A DNA stretch of 64,000 nucleotides. It comes from Pontibacterium granulatum. GTDB taxonomy: Bacteria > Pseudomonadota > Gammaproteobacteria > Pseudomonadales > Balneatricaceae. A program made the translations under genes and the position numbers. Shown in pieces: positions 21,066-31,986 of this stretch. The stretch is from NCBI RefSeq assembly GCF_029961155.1, contig NZ_JASBRH010000016.1:24435-88434 (forward strand), read 5' to 3'. Position 1 is the first letter of the stretch; the number at the start of each line of letters is the position of its first letter. The notes under the pieces are model-generated. The model worked only from the letters and a program-made list of their open reading frames with translations, was not told where the DNA came from and made no database searches.

Positions 21066-22181
21066 TCAGTGATTGATGGAGTTAAACACATGTTTCAATG
21101 AGAAATCATAGTCATGTTTTTTCCAGCTGTCGCCGAGTAAGAAACGATTAAAATCGATCTTTCCCCAGTTCTCATCACCTAACCGGTTTAGGTACTGGTC
21201 GACATTTGTGGCATCAATGCTCTGCATTTGGAAACGCACAGGGCCGATCGGCTGGTCGTCGCCTTGTTGTAGGCGTGTGTGATAATCCTTTAGTAACACC
21301 ATCGACCAGGCGCCTGCCAGGAAGTGGCCGCCATCGGAGAGCAGCAGTTCGCCAGACCGAACCAGCTGCAGTGCTTCAACAGACCAGTTGAGGCCAACCA
21401 TACATACGTCTTTTCCGGCTTGCAGGCCATTCTCCTGCAAAGCGTCCCGGGCTCCAAAGGCGATAGGATCATTTGCAGACCAGATGGCGGTGGGTGTGAC
21501 CTGGTTACGCTCGGCCCACTGCAGATAGCTGTGGGTCAGGGCTTTGGCCTCGGCTCGGTTCCAGTTGGCATACAGGAAGCGATCGAGTTTGATTTCGTTT
21601 TTATGGTGACTCACGACGGAAAGCGCTCCACCGTTTCGATCGATGGAGGCGGGTGTGAGTTTGTCACCACCAATCGCCAGGAAGTGGTAGGGCGATTGTA
21701 CGTTCGATTGTTCGGCACAGCGATGTAACGCCTGCATCATGCGCTTACCAGCACCAAAGTTATCCGGTGTAATGGCTCCCAGGAGGTTTTTATGAATACC
21801 ACCAGGAAGACCAACCCGGGTTCGTTGCTCCGGCAGGAAATCATTCAGCAGCATCAGGGTACGGATCTGTTTATGACTGGCGGCCAAAAGTATCTTTTCC
21901 GCGGCTTGTTCTTCATTCACCAATATCAGGTACTCGGGCGGCGTGTCGCGTTGTGTGACCGCGACGCCTTGTTCCGCCATACGCACACGGTTGCGCTGCG
22001 CGTATATAACTTCCAGCTCAATGCCAAAATCTGTGGCAGCGGCGCGCATGGTCTCGGTGACCATATCCCAGAAGCGTTCACCTTCTTTGCCGGGGTTAAT
22101 GAAAGTGACACTCATCGCCCAAGTGGTGGATGAGAACAGAAGTGCAATAAACGAGGCGAGATACCTAATCGAACTTGTCAT
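21066..22181 (-). CDS. Periplasmic sugar-binding-like protein paired with the c-di-GMP enzyme
   Basis: From ATG 22181 the protein is 371 residues with a signal peptide (IRYLASFIALLFSSTTWAMS). The body is a type I periplasmic binding fold of the RbsB kind: VTFINPGKEGERFW, AIWSANDPIAFGARDALQENG and VGLNWSVEALQLV. No permease or ATPase genes are nearby; instead the next gene is the GGDEF-EAL membrane protein. I infer a ligand-sensing role, as in LuxP/LuxQ-like or NspS/MbaA-like pairs, rather than transport. An upstream ATG at 22235 would add 18 residues that spoil the signal peptide. Confidence 0.85.
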   Translation of the reverse strand: MTSSIRYLASFIALLFSSTTWAMSVTFINPGKEGERFWDMVTETMRAAATDFGIELEVIYAQRNRVRMAEQGVAVTQRDTPPEYLILVNEEQAAEKILLAASHKQIRTLMLLNDFLPEQRTRVGLPGGIHKNLLGAITPDNFGAGKRMMQALHRCAEQSNVQSPYHFLAIGGDKLTPASIDRNGGALSVVSHHKNEIKLDRFLYANWNRAEAKALTHSYLQWAERNQVTPTAIWSANDPIAFGARDALQENGLQAGKDVCMVGLNWSVEALQLVRSGELLLSDGGHFLAGAWSMVLLKDYHTRLQQGDDQPIGPVRFQMQSIDATNVDQYLNRLGDENWGKIDFNRFLLGDSWKKHDYDFSLKHVFNSINH

Positions 22182-22378
22182 TTTTATTGTTCCGTTCGAA
22201 GACTGCAGGAGTGTGTATTTTGCCCCGATTTTCATGGTGTCTTCAAACCCAATCTGCGCACTGGTCTTACCACTTTAGAATGATATTTCACTCCAATATT
22301 CCCAGCGTGCATAAGGAGGTATTAATTGGTTATCAAACAACCCGCTTCGGATTTCTTTTTGACGCACTATTTACAAAC

Positions 22379-22426
22379 TGAACACTGTTCACTATTCTTG
22401 CTTGTAAGTTAATTGAACAGTGTTCA
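22379..22426 (+). promoter_or_regulatory. Twin TetR-type operators
   Basis: TGAACACTGTTCA (22379-22391) and TGAACAGTGTTCA (22414-22426) are each palindromic about one central base, and each is the reverse complement of the other. Centres are 35 bases apart. They lie 66 bases before the TetR gene and are the likely autoregulatory operators controlling it and the acyltransferase fusion. Confidence 0.82.
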
Positions 22427-22491
22427 TTAGGTTGATTTAGGAATATCTCGTTCAATTCGGTGTTTAAGCTTTTCATTAAAGGTAGGTAACC

Positions 22492-23115
22492 ATGGCAAGA
22501 CGCAGCGATCACACCCGCGAAGAGTTGCAGGAGATGGCGCTCAGCGCTGCGGAAACTCTGCTGGACGAGCAGGGTGGGGCGGCACTGAGTACCCGCAAGG
22601 TGGCTTCAGCAATCGGTTATTCTGTGGGTTCTTTATATCTGGTATTTAAAAATCTGGATGATCTCTGTTGGCAGATTAATGCCCGCACGCTGGATGGTCT
22701 GACACAGACGCTGGAACAGCAATCTACCGATCAGCCACCCCGTGATCGCCTCAAAGCTTATGCCAATGCCTACCTCGACTACGCCCGCGAGTGGTCCCAC
22801 CGCTGGGCGCTGTTGTTTGATCACAGCACCGATGAGGGGGACGCGCCAGAATGGTTGCAGGAGAAGATCGCAGCGCTGTTCGGCCTGGTTGAAATTGACC
22901 TGGCTGAGCTGTACCCGAATGAAAAACCGGAAGATATTACGCTGGCGGCCCGCACACTTTGGGGTGGCGTACACGGCATTACCCAATTGAAGATGCGCGA
23001 CAAGCTGTTCTTTGGCGGCGATTCTGCAGCCCAGCGGATGACCGATAGCCTGATAGATCGTTATCTGGATGGCTGGTCTCATGCCGAAGACAATGCAAAA
23101 GGAGATGCAGAATGA
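22492..23115 (+). CDS. TetR-family regulator of the acyltransferase fusion
   Basis: The 207-residue protein has a standard N-terminal TetR helix-turn-helix (LSTRKVASAIGYSVGSLYLVFKNLDDL) and a helical ligand domain with WALLFDHS and LWGGVHGITQLK, the TetR_C pattern of the 'WHG' type. AAGGTAGGTAACC precedes the ATG. Its stop overlaps the start of the next gene by ATGA, so both are one operon. The perfect palindromes upstream suggest autorepression, with the inducer possibly a fatty acid or acyl species judged from the downstream enzyme (inference). Confidence 0.92.
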   Translation: MARRSDHTREELQEMALSAAETLLDEQGGAALSTRKVASAIGYSVGSLYLVFKNLDDLCWQINARTLDGLTQTLEQQSTDQPPRDRLKAYANAYLDYAREWSHRWALLFDHSTDEGDAPEWLQEKIAALFGLVEIDLAELYPNEKPEDITLAARTLWGGVHGITQLKMRDKLFFGGDSAAQRMTDSLIDRYLDGWSHAEDNAKGDAE

Positions 23116-26100
23116 TTGGTTTGCTAAAGCAAAAGGGATTCATTGCCTTTATTTTGATGGCGTTTCTCAATGCGTTCGTGGATCTTGGCCACAAGATCGT
23201 GATCCAGAACACCCTGTTTAAAGCCTATGACGGTGACGTACAGATCCTGCTAACCGCTGTGGTGAACGGTTTGATTCTGTTGCCGTTCTTTATGCTTTTC
23301 ACCCCCTGCGGTTACGTTGCGGATAAGTATTCCAAAAACGAGGTGATGCGGAAGTCCGCCTGGGCGGCGGTGGCTATTACCTTGCTGATTACCTTCTGTT
23401 ACTACCAGGGCCTGTTTATCGTTGCCTTCGGCCTCACCTTTATCCTGGCGGTGCAGAGTGCGTTCTACTCACCAGCGAAGTATGGCTATATCAAGGAGCT
23501 GTTGGGCGCGGATAACCTGAGTGAAGGTAACGGTTGGGTACAGGCGACGACCATGATCGCCATTCTAAGCGGTATTGTGGTGTTTTCCCTGATGTTTGAA
23601 ATCCGCCTGGAAGGGGCGGAGCAGATGAGCCCGGAAGAGAGCTTATTGCGCGTGGCGCCATTGGGTTGGGTGCTGGTAGCCGGTGCCGTGCTGGAACTGA
23701 TGATGGCGTACCGTCTGCCATGTACCCAGGATACCAACACCGAATCCCGCTTTGACTGGGGTGAATACGCCAAGGGTAAAACCCTGAAAACCAACTTGGG
23801 GATGATCCTGGGGCACCGTCCGATTTTCCTGGCGATCGTCGGACTTTCCCTGTTCTGGTCGATCAGCCAGGTGATGCTGGCGGTGTTCCCGGCGTTTGCT
23901 GAAGAGCACCTGGATCAGCACAACACCTTTGTGATTCAGGGGGTGATGGCGCTGGCGGGTATCGGCATTATGATCGGTTCGATCATCGCAGGGCGTTTGT
24001 CGCACAAATACATCAACGTCGGCCTGATTCCGTTGGGTGCAGCGGGTGTTGCGGCGGGCCTGATACTACTGCCACAGATGCCAAACATGTGGCTGCTGGG
24101 GGCTGTGTTCCTGATGATCGGCATGTTTGGTGCCATGCTGAACGTACCGCTGAATGCACTGATCCAGTTTAACGCCGGTGAGAACGAAAACGGCCGTGTA
24201 CTGGCAGGTAGCAACTTTATCCAGAACCTGATGATGTTTGGTTTTCTGGTGATCACCGTGTTGAGCGCTTACCAAGGAGTGGATGGTGTTTACCTGTTAT
24301 GGACGCTGGCGGTTGTGGCAATTGCGGGTACTGTATTGGCGATCACCACCGTGCCGGAAGCCTTCCTGCGCCTGATCGTTCTGGGCCTGCTCAAGCGCAA
24401 GTACAAGCTGCAGGTGCTGGGTTTTGAGAACTTGGCAGAAGACGGTAAAGGCATGTTGCTGCTGGGCAACCACATCAGCTGGCTGGACTGGGCGATCATC
24501 CAGATGGCCTGTCCGCGTCATATCCACTTCGTGATGGATCGTGGCATCTACGAACGCTGGTACCTGAAGTGGTTCCTGGATATCTACGGTGTGATCCCGA
24601 TCTCCGGTGGTAAGAGCCGTACCGCACTGAAGAAAGTCACCGAGCTGCTGAATGAAGGCAAAGTGGTGTGTCTGTTTCCGGAGGGTTCGATCAGCCATAC
24701 CGGCCAGATTGCGGAGTTCAAGCGTGGATTCGAGCGTGCCTGTGAAGGTGCCGATGGCGTGATCGTACCGTTCTACCTGCGTGGCTTGTGGGGCAGCAAA
24801 TTCTCCCGCTCCACCGAACGTATGAAAGACCTGCGTAACAGCGGTATTCAGCGGGATGTAATCGTGGCATTTGGCAAGCCGATGCCGATCGACAGCAACG
24901 CCGAAACCGTGAAAAAGCGCGTGGCCGAGATGTCGATCAGCGCTTGGGCGGAGCACACCAAAGGGATGGAAACGCTACCGCAGGCGTTTATCCGGACTGC
25001 GAAGCAGGAGCCAACGGAGTGGGCGATCACCGAGGTGAAAGATACACCGCTGACGCACGCGCGGCTGCTGACCGGCTGTGCCATTTTTGCCCGTCGCATC
25101 AAAAAGACGGCCGGCAAAAATATCGGCCTGCTGGTACCCACCACCAATGCCGGTGCGATTGCCAACATGGCCTCCCTGATGGCGGGTAAGACCGTGGTGA
25201 ACATCAACTTTACCGCACCGATTGAATCGATGCTGTCGGCGCTGGAGCAGTCTGAAGTTGAAACCATCGTTACCGCACACACGTTTGTGGCCAAGCTGAA
25301 AACCCGTGGCATCGACGTGGCACCGCTGTTCGAAGGCCGTAATGTGCTGTACATGGAAGATATCAAGGCGGGTGTGAGCAAAGCGGAAGGTTTGCGTACG
25401 CTGCTGATGGTAAAACTGCTGCCCACCTTTATGTTGCAGTGGATGCTCTGTAAACGTGCGAACCTGGAGGATACTGCAGCGATCTTGTTCTCATCGGGTA
25501 GCGAAGGTGCACCAAAAGGTGTGATGCTCAGTCACCGCAATATCATGGGTAACCTGCGCCAGACCTCCGATGTGCTGAACGTGCGTGATTACGACAAGAT
25601 CATGGCGACTTTGCCACTGTTCCACGCATTTGGCCTCACGGTTACCTGCTTTATGCCGTTGATCGAAGGTATTCCAGTGATTTGCCACCCAGATCCAACC
25701 GATGCGCCGAATATCGGTAAAGGTGTGGCTCGTTTTCGCGCGACGATCATGTGTGCGACCTCTACATTCCTGCGCATCTACACCCGCAACAGCAAGCTGC
25801 ATCCGATGATGCTGGATTCCCTGCGTGTGGTGGTGGCCGGTGCCGAGAAACTGGATCCGAAAGTGCGTGAAGCCTTCGAAGCCCGTTTCCGTGTGCCGAT
25901 CCAGGAAGGTTACGGTTGTACCGAGACCACTCCGGTGGCCGGTGTGAATCTGCCGGATCATCTGGTGATAGGCGAGTGGCATGTTCAGGTCGGTACCAAG
26001 CCGGGTACCGTGGGATTGGCGTTGCCGGGATCCACCTTCCGTATCGTTGATCCGGATACGCTGGAAGAGCTGCCAACCGGTGAAGACGGGCTGATACTGA

Positions 26101-26558
26101 TCGGCGGTACGCAGATCATGAAAGGGTATCTGAATAATCCTGAGAAAACCGCCGAGACGATTGTCGAGCTGGATGGTATACGTTGGTACAAGTCCGGTGA
26201 CAAAGGCCACCTGGATGAAGATGGCTTCCTGACCATCGTTGATCGGTACTCCCGCTTTGCTAAGTTGGGTGGCGAGATGGTCAGCCTGAGCGCTGTGGAA
26301 GGAGAGGTGCGTCGTATTCTTAACCAACCGGAGCTGCCTTTGGTGGCGGTCAACATGCCGGATGCCAAGAAGGGCGAGAAGGTTGTTCTATTGGTGGAAA
26401 GCGAGGCATGTGAAGACCTGCGTGATCAGCTGATCAAAGGTGGCATGCCCGGCCTCATGCTGCCTGCGGCGGTGTATGCGGTGGAAACCGTGCCGGTGCT
26501 GGGGAGCGGTAAGACCAACTTCAGCGCCGCACGTGAGATGGCCGAGGCATTGGTATAA
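23112..26558 (+). CDS. aas: Fused lysophospholipid transporter / 2-acyl-GPE acyltransferase / acyl-ACP synthetase
   Basis: The 1148-residue protein joins three parts. Residues 1-410 form an MFS-type permease like LplT (GFIAFILMAFLNAFVDLGHK at the start). About 430-630 is a PlsC acyltransferase with the catalytic HX4D in NHISWLDW and the FPEGSIS motif. About 640-1148 is an AMP-forming acyl ligase with SSGSEGAPKG, GYGCTET and the C-terminal lid. In E. coli LplT and Aas are separate neighbours that flip and re-acylate lysophospholipids; here one chain can do both. Codon use is biased to common codons. It is translationally coupled to the TetR gene. Confidence 0.95.
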   Translation: MIGLLKQKGFIAFILMAFLNAFVDLGHKIVIQNTLFKAYDGDVQILLTAVVNGLILLPFFMLFTPCGYVADKYSKNEVMRKSAWAAVAITLLITFCYYQGLFIVAFGLTFILAVQSAFYSPAKYGYIKELLGADNLSEGNGWVQATTMIAILSGIVVFSLMFEIRLEGAEQMSPEESLLRVAPLGWVLVAGAVLELMMAYRLPCTQDTNTESRFDWGEYAKGKTLKTNLGMILGHRPIFLAIVGLSLFWSISQVMLAVFPAFAEEHLDQHNTFVIQGVMALAGIGIMIGSIIAGRLSHKYINVGLIPLGAAGVAAGLILLPQMPNMWLLGAVFLMIGMFGAMLNVPLNALIQFNAGENENGRVLAGSNFIQNLMMFGFLVITVLSAYQGVDGVYLLWTLAVVAIAGTVLAITTVPEAFLRLIVLGLLKRKYKLQVLGFENLAEDGKGMLLLGNHISWLDWAIIQMACPRHIHFVMDRGIYERWYLKWFLDIYGVIPISGGKSRTALKKVTELLNEGKVVCLFPEGSISHTGQIAEFKRGFERACEGADGVIVPFYLRGLWGSKFSRSTERMKDLRNSGIQRDVIVAFGKPMPIDSNAETVKKRVAEMSISAWAEHTKGMETLPQAFIRTAKQEPTEWAITEVKDTPLTHARLLTGCAIFARRIKKTAGKNIGLLVPTTNAGAIANMASLMAGKTVVNINFTAPIESMLSALEQSEVETIVTAHTFVAKLKTRGIDVAPLFEGRNVLYMEDIKAGVSKAEGLRTLLMVKLLPTFMLQWMLCKRANLEDTAAILFSSGSEGAPKGVMLSHRNIMGNLRQTSDVLNVRDYDKIMATLPLFHAFGLTVTCFMPLIEGIPVICHPDPTDAPNIGKGVARFRATIMCATSTFLRIYTRNSKLHPMMLDSLRVVVAGAEKLDPKVREAFEARFRVPIQEGYGCTETTPVAGVNLPDHLVIGEWHVQVGTKPGTVGLALPGSTFRIVDPDTLEELPTGEDGLILIGGTQIMKGYLNNPEKTAETIVELDGIRWYKSGDKGHLDEDGFLTIVDRYSRFAKLGGEMVSLSAVEGEVRRILNQPELPLVAVNMPDAKKGEKVVLLVESEACEDLRDQLIKGGMPGLMLPAAVYAVETVPVLGSGKTNFSAAREMAEALV

Positions 26559-26568
26559 CCCGATCAAT

Positions 26569-26677
26569 CGTAGCAGCCCGCTCCGAGGGCGACCATTCTA
26601 CGCGACGAGGTATGTCGCGGTCGGAGCCCGCTGCTACAAGATTTGACACTCCGTAGCAGCCCGCTCTGAGGGCGACC
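26569..26677. repeat. REP-like repeat cluster
   Basis: CGTAGCAGCCCGCTCCGAGG (26569-26588) recurs as a direct copy with one C-to-T change at 26652-26671. An inverted partner ending GGAGCCCGCTGCTAC (26623-26637) lets the first copy fold into a long hairpin. The pattern resembles REP/REPIN elements that spread between genes in Pseudomonas and relatives. Confidence 0.8.
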
Positions 26678-26933
26678 GATCCAATGCCAAGAGAGGTGGC
26701 GGGAAATTTCACCGAAACCTTCAAAAAATTATATAAATTATCGATCTGCTTGTTCGTAAAAACTGTTGGTTTGTGCGCTGCCCAAATCAACAGTCCCTCC
26801 TAGGTAATATCCCTTATATTTCAAAATATTACGCTTAGCATGGGGCTCGGCTGTAAAACTGTATCGCGTTATTCAGCTCAAACACCGATCACAAAATTGA
26901 AATTATCAGGTCACTTTTGTGCAATTTGTAGCC

Positions 26934-26962
26934 TTGACTTGATTTGCCCCCACCGATACTGT
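26934..26962 (+). promoter_or_regulatory. Candidate sigma-70 promoter for the indolepyruvate oxidoreductase operon
   Basis: TTGACT, a 17-base spacer and TACTGT form a plausible -35/-10 pair. If used, it gives a leader of about 325 bases before the first gene. Confidence 0.45.
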
Positions 26963-27294
26963 TGATCGCCGAACCGCCCCAAAAAGGCGTTCGCAAGAAT
27001 TACTGACCGGCAGCAAACCTGCCGGACACAATAAAAACAATATGCGACCAACGCTGTGATCCAGCTGAGGTTTGAAGGTAATTTGTTATGATGAAATCTC
27101 TATTCGCTGTTTGCGCGCATCCTGCGTGTATCTTAGCACAACAACCGGTAATCACCGGAATTTCTCCACACTCCCAGACTGAACTCACGGCGCGACAGTA
27201 ACCCGTCCGTATTTCCGTTCATTCAAATTCTTCACTGATTTGTCCTGAATCCAGGCGGCATTCGTGCACCTGATCGGGGCTGGGAGCGATACGC

Positions 27295-30200
27295 ATGCAA
27301 GAAGCAATAACCCTCCAGGATAAGTGGGAAAAAACGTCGGGTCGGGTCTACATCACCGGCAGCCAGGCGTTGGCACGTTTACCCATGTTGCAGGCCGAGC
27401 GTGACCGTGCGGCCGGTTTGAACACCGCCGGATTTATCTCCGGTTACCGTGGTTCTCCACTGGGCAATTTCGATAAGACCCTGTGGCAGATCCGCGACTA
27501 CCTCAAGAAACACAACATCACTTTTCAGCCGGGTGTGAATGAAGATCTGGGCGCAACCGCCGTCTGGGGTTCACAGCAGGTAAACATCTTTGAAGGCGCA
27601 AAATACGACGGCGTCTTTGGCCTTTGGTACGGTAAAGGGCCGGGTGTCGACCGCACCGGCGACGTACTCAAGCACGCTAATGCCTTTGGCACCACACCAC
27701 ACGGTGGTGTACTCGCCGTAGCGGGTGATGACCACGCCTCCAAATCCTCCACCTTGCCACACCAGAGTGACTTCGCATTTATGGATGCGATGATCCCGGT
27801 ATTGTACCCATCAGGCATACAGGAGATGCTGGATTACGGCCTGTACGGCTGGGCAATGTCCCGCTACAGCGGTTGCTGGGTGGGCTTCAAGGCGCTGGCT
27901 GAGGTGATGGATTCTGCGATCTCTGCCAACCTGGATCAGGACCGCCTGGCGATCAAGATTCCAACCGATTTCGAGCTGCCGGAAGACGGCGTTAACGCTC
28001 GCTGGCCGGATAAACCGATGCAGCAGGAAGAGCGTCTGCAGAAGTACAAGATCCGCGCCGCACAGGCGTTCTGCCGTGCTAACCGTCTGGACCGTGTAAT
28101 CATCGAACCGGAACAGCCACGTTTTGGCATTGTGACCACCGGGAAATCCTACCTGGATGTACTGCAGGCCTTGGAAGATCTGGGCATCAGCCATGAGCTG
28201 GCTGCATCCCTGGGTATCCGTCTCTACAAAGTCGCTATGCCATGGCCGCTGGAGCCGGAAGGTATCCGTGAATTCGCCCGGGGCCTCGATGAGGTGCTGG
28301 TGATCGAAGAGAAACGTGGCCTGATCGAAGACCAGCTGAAAGAGCAGCTGTTCAGCTGGCAGGATGACAAGCGCCCCCGCGTGGTCGGCAAACGCGATGA
28401 AAACCAAAGCGAACTGGTGACCTCTCTGGGTGAATTGACCCCAGCGATGATCGCCCGTGCAATTGCATCCCGTATCAAAGCGTTCTACAGCAGCGAGCAG
28501 ATGGCACTTCGCCTGAGTTTCCTGGATGACAAAGAGGCAGAGCTGGCGCAGCCGCGTGCACTGTTGGAACGTACTCCGCACTTCTGCTCCGGTTGTCCGC
28601 ACAACACCTCCACCACACTGCCAGACGGTAGCCGTGCGCTGGGTGGTATCGGTTGTCACTACATGGCGACCTGGATGGACCGTGGTACAGACACCTTCAC
28701 CCAGATGGGCGGGGAGGGCGCAACCTGGATCGGTCAAGCGCCCTTTACCGATAATGGGCACGTGTTCCAGAACCTCGGCGACGGTACCTATTTCCACTCC
28801 GGTCTGCTGGCGATCCGCGCCTCTGTGGCGGCGGGTGTGAACATCACCTACAAGGTGCTCTACAACGATGCCGTGGCGATGACCGGCGGTCAGCCAATCG
28901 ACGGTACCCTGACGGTCCAGCAGATCACCCATCAGCTGTACGGTGAAGGTATCCGCCGTATCGCACTGGTGAGTGATGAACCGGACAAATACCCAAGCCG
29001 GGCCGAATTCGCTGACGGCGTTACGTTCCACCACCGAGACGACCTGAATGCGGTCCAGATGGAGCTGCGTGAAATTCCGGGCTGTACCGTGATGATCTTC
29101 GACCAGACCTGTGCGGCTGAAAAACGCCGTCGTCGTAAGCGTGGCAGCATGGTCGATCCGGATCAGCGCGTGGTGATCAACACCGAAGTCTGCGAAGGCT
29201 GTGGTGACTGCGGTGTGCAGTCCAACTGCCTGTCCCTGCTGCCGGAAGAGACCGAACGCGGTCGCAAGCGCAGCATCGACCAGTCTGCCTGTAACAAGGA
29301 CTTCAGCTGTGTACGCGGTTTCTGCCCAAGCTTTGTCACCGTGAAAGGCGGCAAGCTGCGTAAACCGGAAGCACTGGCCAAAAACGTTACCTTCCCGGAA
29401 CTACCGGAACCTCAGCTGCCAACCAGCGACCAGCCGTACAACATTATGCTGACCGGCGTGGGTGGTACCGGTGTGGTAACCGTGAGCGCACTGCTGGGCA
29501 TGGCTGCCCACGTTGAAGGCAAGGGCGCTGCGGTACTGGACCAGATTGGCCTGGCGCAGAAATTCGGCGCGGTGATGAGCCACATCCGCATCGCCAACTC
29601 CCAGGACCAGATCCACACCGTACGTATTCCGGCGGGTGAGTCCGACCTGATGATCGGTTTTGATCTGATGGTGGGTGCCAGTGAAGAAGCACTGGGCAAA
29701 CTGGACCGTAACCGTAGTCGTGTGGTGGTGAACAACCACGAAACCATGCCAGCGGCGTTTACCCGTGATCCGGACCTGAAAGTACCCACCGCCGACATGC
29801 AGCAGGTGATCGTGGATACTGCGATCGAGGGCGGCAGTCACTGCCTGGATGCCACCAAACTGGCGACTAAGCTGCTGGGTGATGGCATGGCGGTGAACCT
29901 GTTCTGTATTGGTTACGCCTGGCAGAAAGGCCTGATTCCGCTGACCCGCGAAGCGATCGAAAAAGCGATCGAGCTGAACGGTGTGTCCGTGGAAGCCAAC
30001 AAGCAGGCGTTCCTCTGGGGTCGACGTGCAGCGTTCGATCTGCCAGCCGTTGAGGCGCTGGTAACACCGGATAACGCGGTGCAGGTGGTGAAGATGCTCC
30101 CAAGTTTGGGTGACGTTACCGAACGTGAGATGCAGCACCTGCGCGAATACCAGAATGATGCGCTGGCGCAGCGTTACAAAGCGCTGGTAGACAAAGTACA

Positions 30201-30771
30201 GCAGGCGGAAAAAGTGGTCACTAAGGGTAACCGCCTGGCCATGGCCGTCGCCGAGAACTACAGCAAAGTACTGGCCTACAAAGACGAGTACGAAGTTGCC
30301 CGTCAGCTCACCTCCGAGAAGTTTCAGCAGCAGCTGGAAGCGCAGTTCGAAGGAGAGTTTGAGTTGGAGTTCAACCTGGCACCGCCAATGATCTCCAAGA
30401 TCAACCCGGCGACCGGTCGTCCGCGTAAGCGTAAGTTCTCCAGCAAGATGCTGCCGATGCTGCAGCAGCTGGCGAAGATGCGCAACCTGCGTGGCACGCC
30501 ACTGGATATCTTCGGCTACAGCGCTGACCGCCGTCTGGAACGCCGCCTGATCAGCGAATACGAAAGCGATATCAACACCATCCTCAGCAGCCTGAGTTCT
30601 GTTACCTATGACGACGCCTGTGCGCTGGCAGCGTTGCCATCCTCTATCCGCGGTTACGGCCCGGTGAAAGATGCGGCTTACGAAAAAGCTCAGCCGCAGC
30701 GTCAGGAACTGCTGAGCCGCCTGAACCAAACCTCCCACAACACCAGCAACCTGCAGGAGGTTGGGGCATGA
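27295..30771 (+). CDS. Indolepyruvate ferredoxin oxidoreductase (fused alpha/gamma type)
   Basis: The 1158-residue protein joins the IorA-like and IorB-like parts. The N-terminal pyrimidine and TPP parts contain [12 protein letters not shown] and [12 protein letters not shown] with [11 protein letters not shown]; the TPP-binding region is [14 protein letters not shown] cysteine-rich FeS segment follows at residues 625-680 ([20 protein letters not shown]), then the gamma part ([15 protein letters not shown]). The enzyme oxidatively decarboxylates aryl or branched 2-oxo acids to acyl-CoA, reducing ferredoxin or another acceptor. It is coupled to an amino-acid dehydrogenase and followed by an NSS transporter, suggesting amino-acid catabolism. 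Confidence 0.94.
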   Translation: MQEAITLQDKWEKTSGRVYITGSQALARLPMLQAERDRAAGLNTAGFISGYRGSPLGNFDKTLWQIRDYLKKHNITFQPGVNEDLGATAVWGSQQVNIFEGAKYDGVFGLWYGKGPGVDRTGDVLKHANAFGTTPHGGVLAVAGDDHASKSSTLPHQSDFAFMDAMIPVLYPSGIQEMLDYGLYGWAMSRYSGCWVGFKALAEVMDSAISANLDQDRLAIKIPTDFELPEDGVNARWPDKPMQQEERLQKYKIRAAQAFCRANRLDRVIIEPEQPRFGIVTTGKSYLDVLQALEDLGISHELAASLGIRLYKVAMPWPLEPEGIREFARGLDEVLVIEEKRGLIEDQLKEQLFSWQDDKRPRVVGKRDENQSELVTSLGELTPAMIARAIASRIKAFYSSEQMALRLSFLDDKEAELAQPRALLERTPHFCSGCPHNTSTTLPDGSRALGGIGCHYMATWMDRGTDTFTQMGGEGATWIGQAPFTDNGHVFQNLGDGTYFHSGLLAIRASVAAGVNITYKVLYNDAVAMTGGQPIDGTLTVQQITHQLYGEGIRRIALVSDEPDKYPSRAEFADGVTFHHRDDLNAVQMELREIPGCTVMIFDQTCAAEKRRRRKRGSMVDPDQRVVINTEVCEGCGDCGVQSNCLSLLPEETERGRKRSIDQSACNKDFSCVRGFCPSFVTVKGGKLRKPEALAKNVTFPELPEPQLPTSDQPYNIMLTGVGGTGVVTVSALLGMAAHVEGKGAAVLDQIGLAQKFGAVMSHIRIANSQDQIHTVRIPAGESDLMIGFDLMVGASEEALGKLDRNRSRVVVNNHETMPAAFTRDPDLKVPTADMQQVIVDTAIEGGSHCLDATKLATKLLGDGMAVNLFCIGYAWQKGLIPLTREAIEKAIELNGVSVEANKQAFLWGRRAAFDLPAVEALVTPDNAVQVVKMLPSLGDVTEREMQHLREYQNDALAQRYKALVDKVQQAEKVVTKGNRLAMAVAENYSKVLAYKDEYEVARQLTSEKFQQQLEAQFEGEFELEFNLAPPMISKINPATGRPRKRKFSSKMLPMLQQLAKMRNLRGTPLDIFGYSADRRLERRLISEYESDINTILSSLSSVTYDDACALAALPSSIRGYGPVKDAAYEKAQPQRQELLSRLNQTSHNTSNLQEVGA

Positions 30772-30815
30772 ATGCATTGATGAAAGAAGCACTGAACACT
30801 AAGGAAACATCCAAC

Positions 30816-31868
<1,053 letters not shown>

Positions 31869-31900
31869 CTCCTTATGGACTAACCCAATCTGATCCAAGA

Positions 31901-31939
31901 ATACGTAGCCTGCGGGCCGTTTGTGGGCTGCGTATTTTT
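31901..31939 (+). terminator. Terminator after the amino-acid dehydrogenase
   Basis: ATACGTAGCC pairs imperfectly with GGGCTGCGTAT across a GC-rich centre and is followed by a T run. It may separate or attenuate expression between the dehydrogenase and the transporter gene. Confidence 0.7.
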
Positions 31940-31986
31940 CAAAACACTAAACCTCTCTGAAGATAAAAATAAGATGGAGACTTCAA

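Larger units (their letters stand above)
26559..27294. other. Intergenic region with REP-like repeats and a long leader
   Basis: These 736 bases hold REP-like repeats near the left end (26569-26677), a good promoter candidate at 26934-26962, and then about 330 bases of probable 5' leader. Within the leader is a perfect hairpin, CCGGCAG-caaac-CTGCCGG (27007-27025). There is also a 37-codon frame at 27088-27201 that starts MMKSLFAVCAHP behind GAAGGTAA; it has no family features and I do not call it a gene. Confidence 0.55.

Noticed and set aside
26881..26962. TyrR box upstream of the indolepyruvate oxidoreductase operon
   Set aside because: A TGTAAA-like half site occurs nearby but no TTTACA partner at six bases is seen.
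27088..27201. 37-codon frame in the leader of the indolepyruvate oxidoreductase operon
   Set aside because: It has a weak ribosome-binding site and no amino-acid run typical of attenuator peptides. It is mentioned only as part of the leader.
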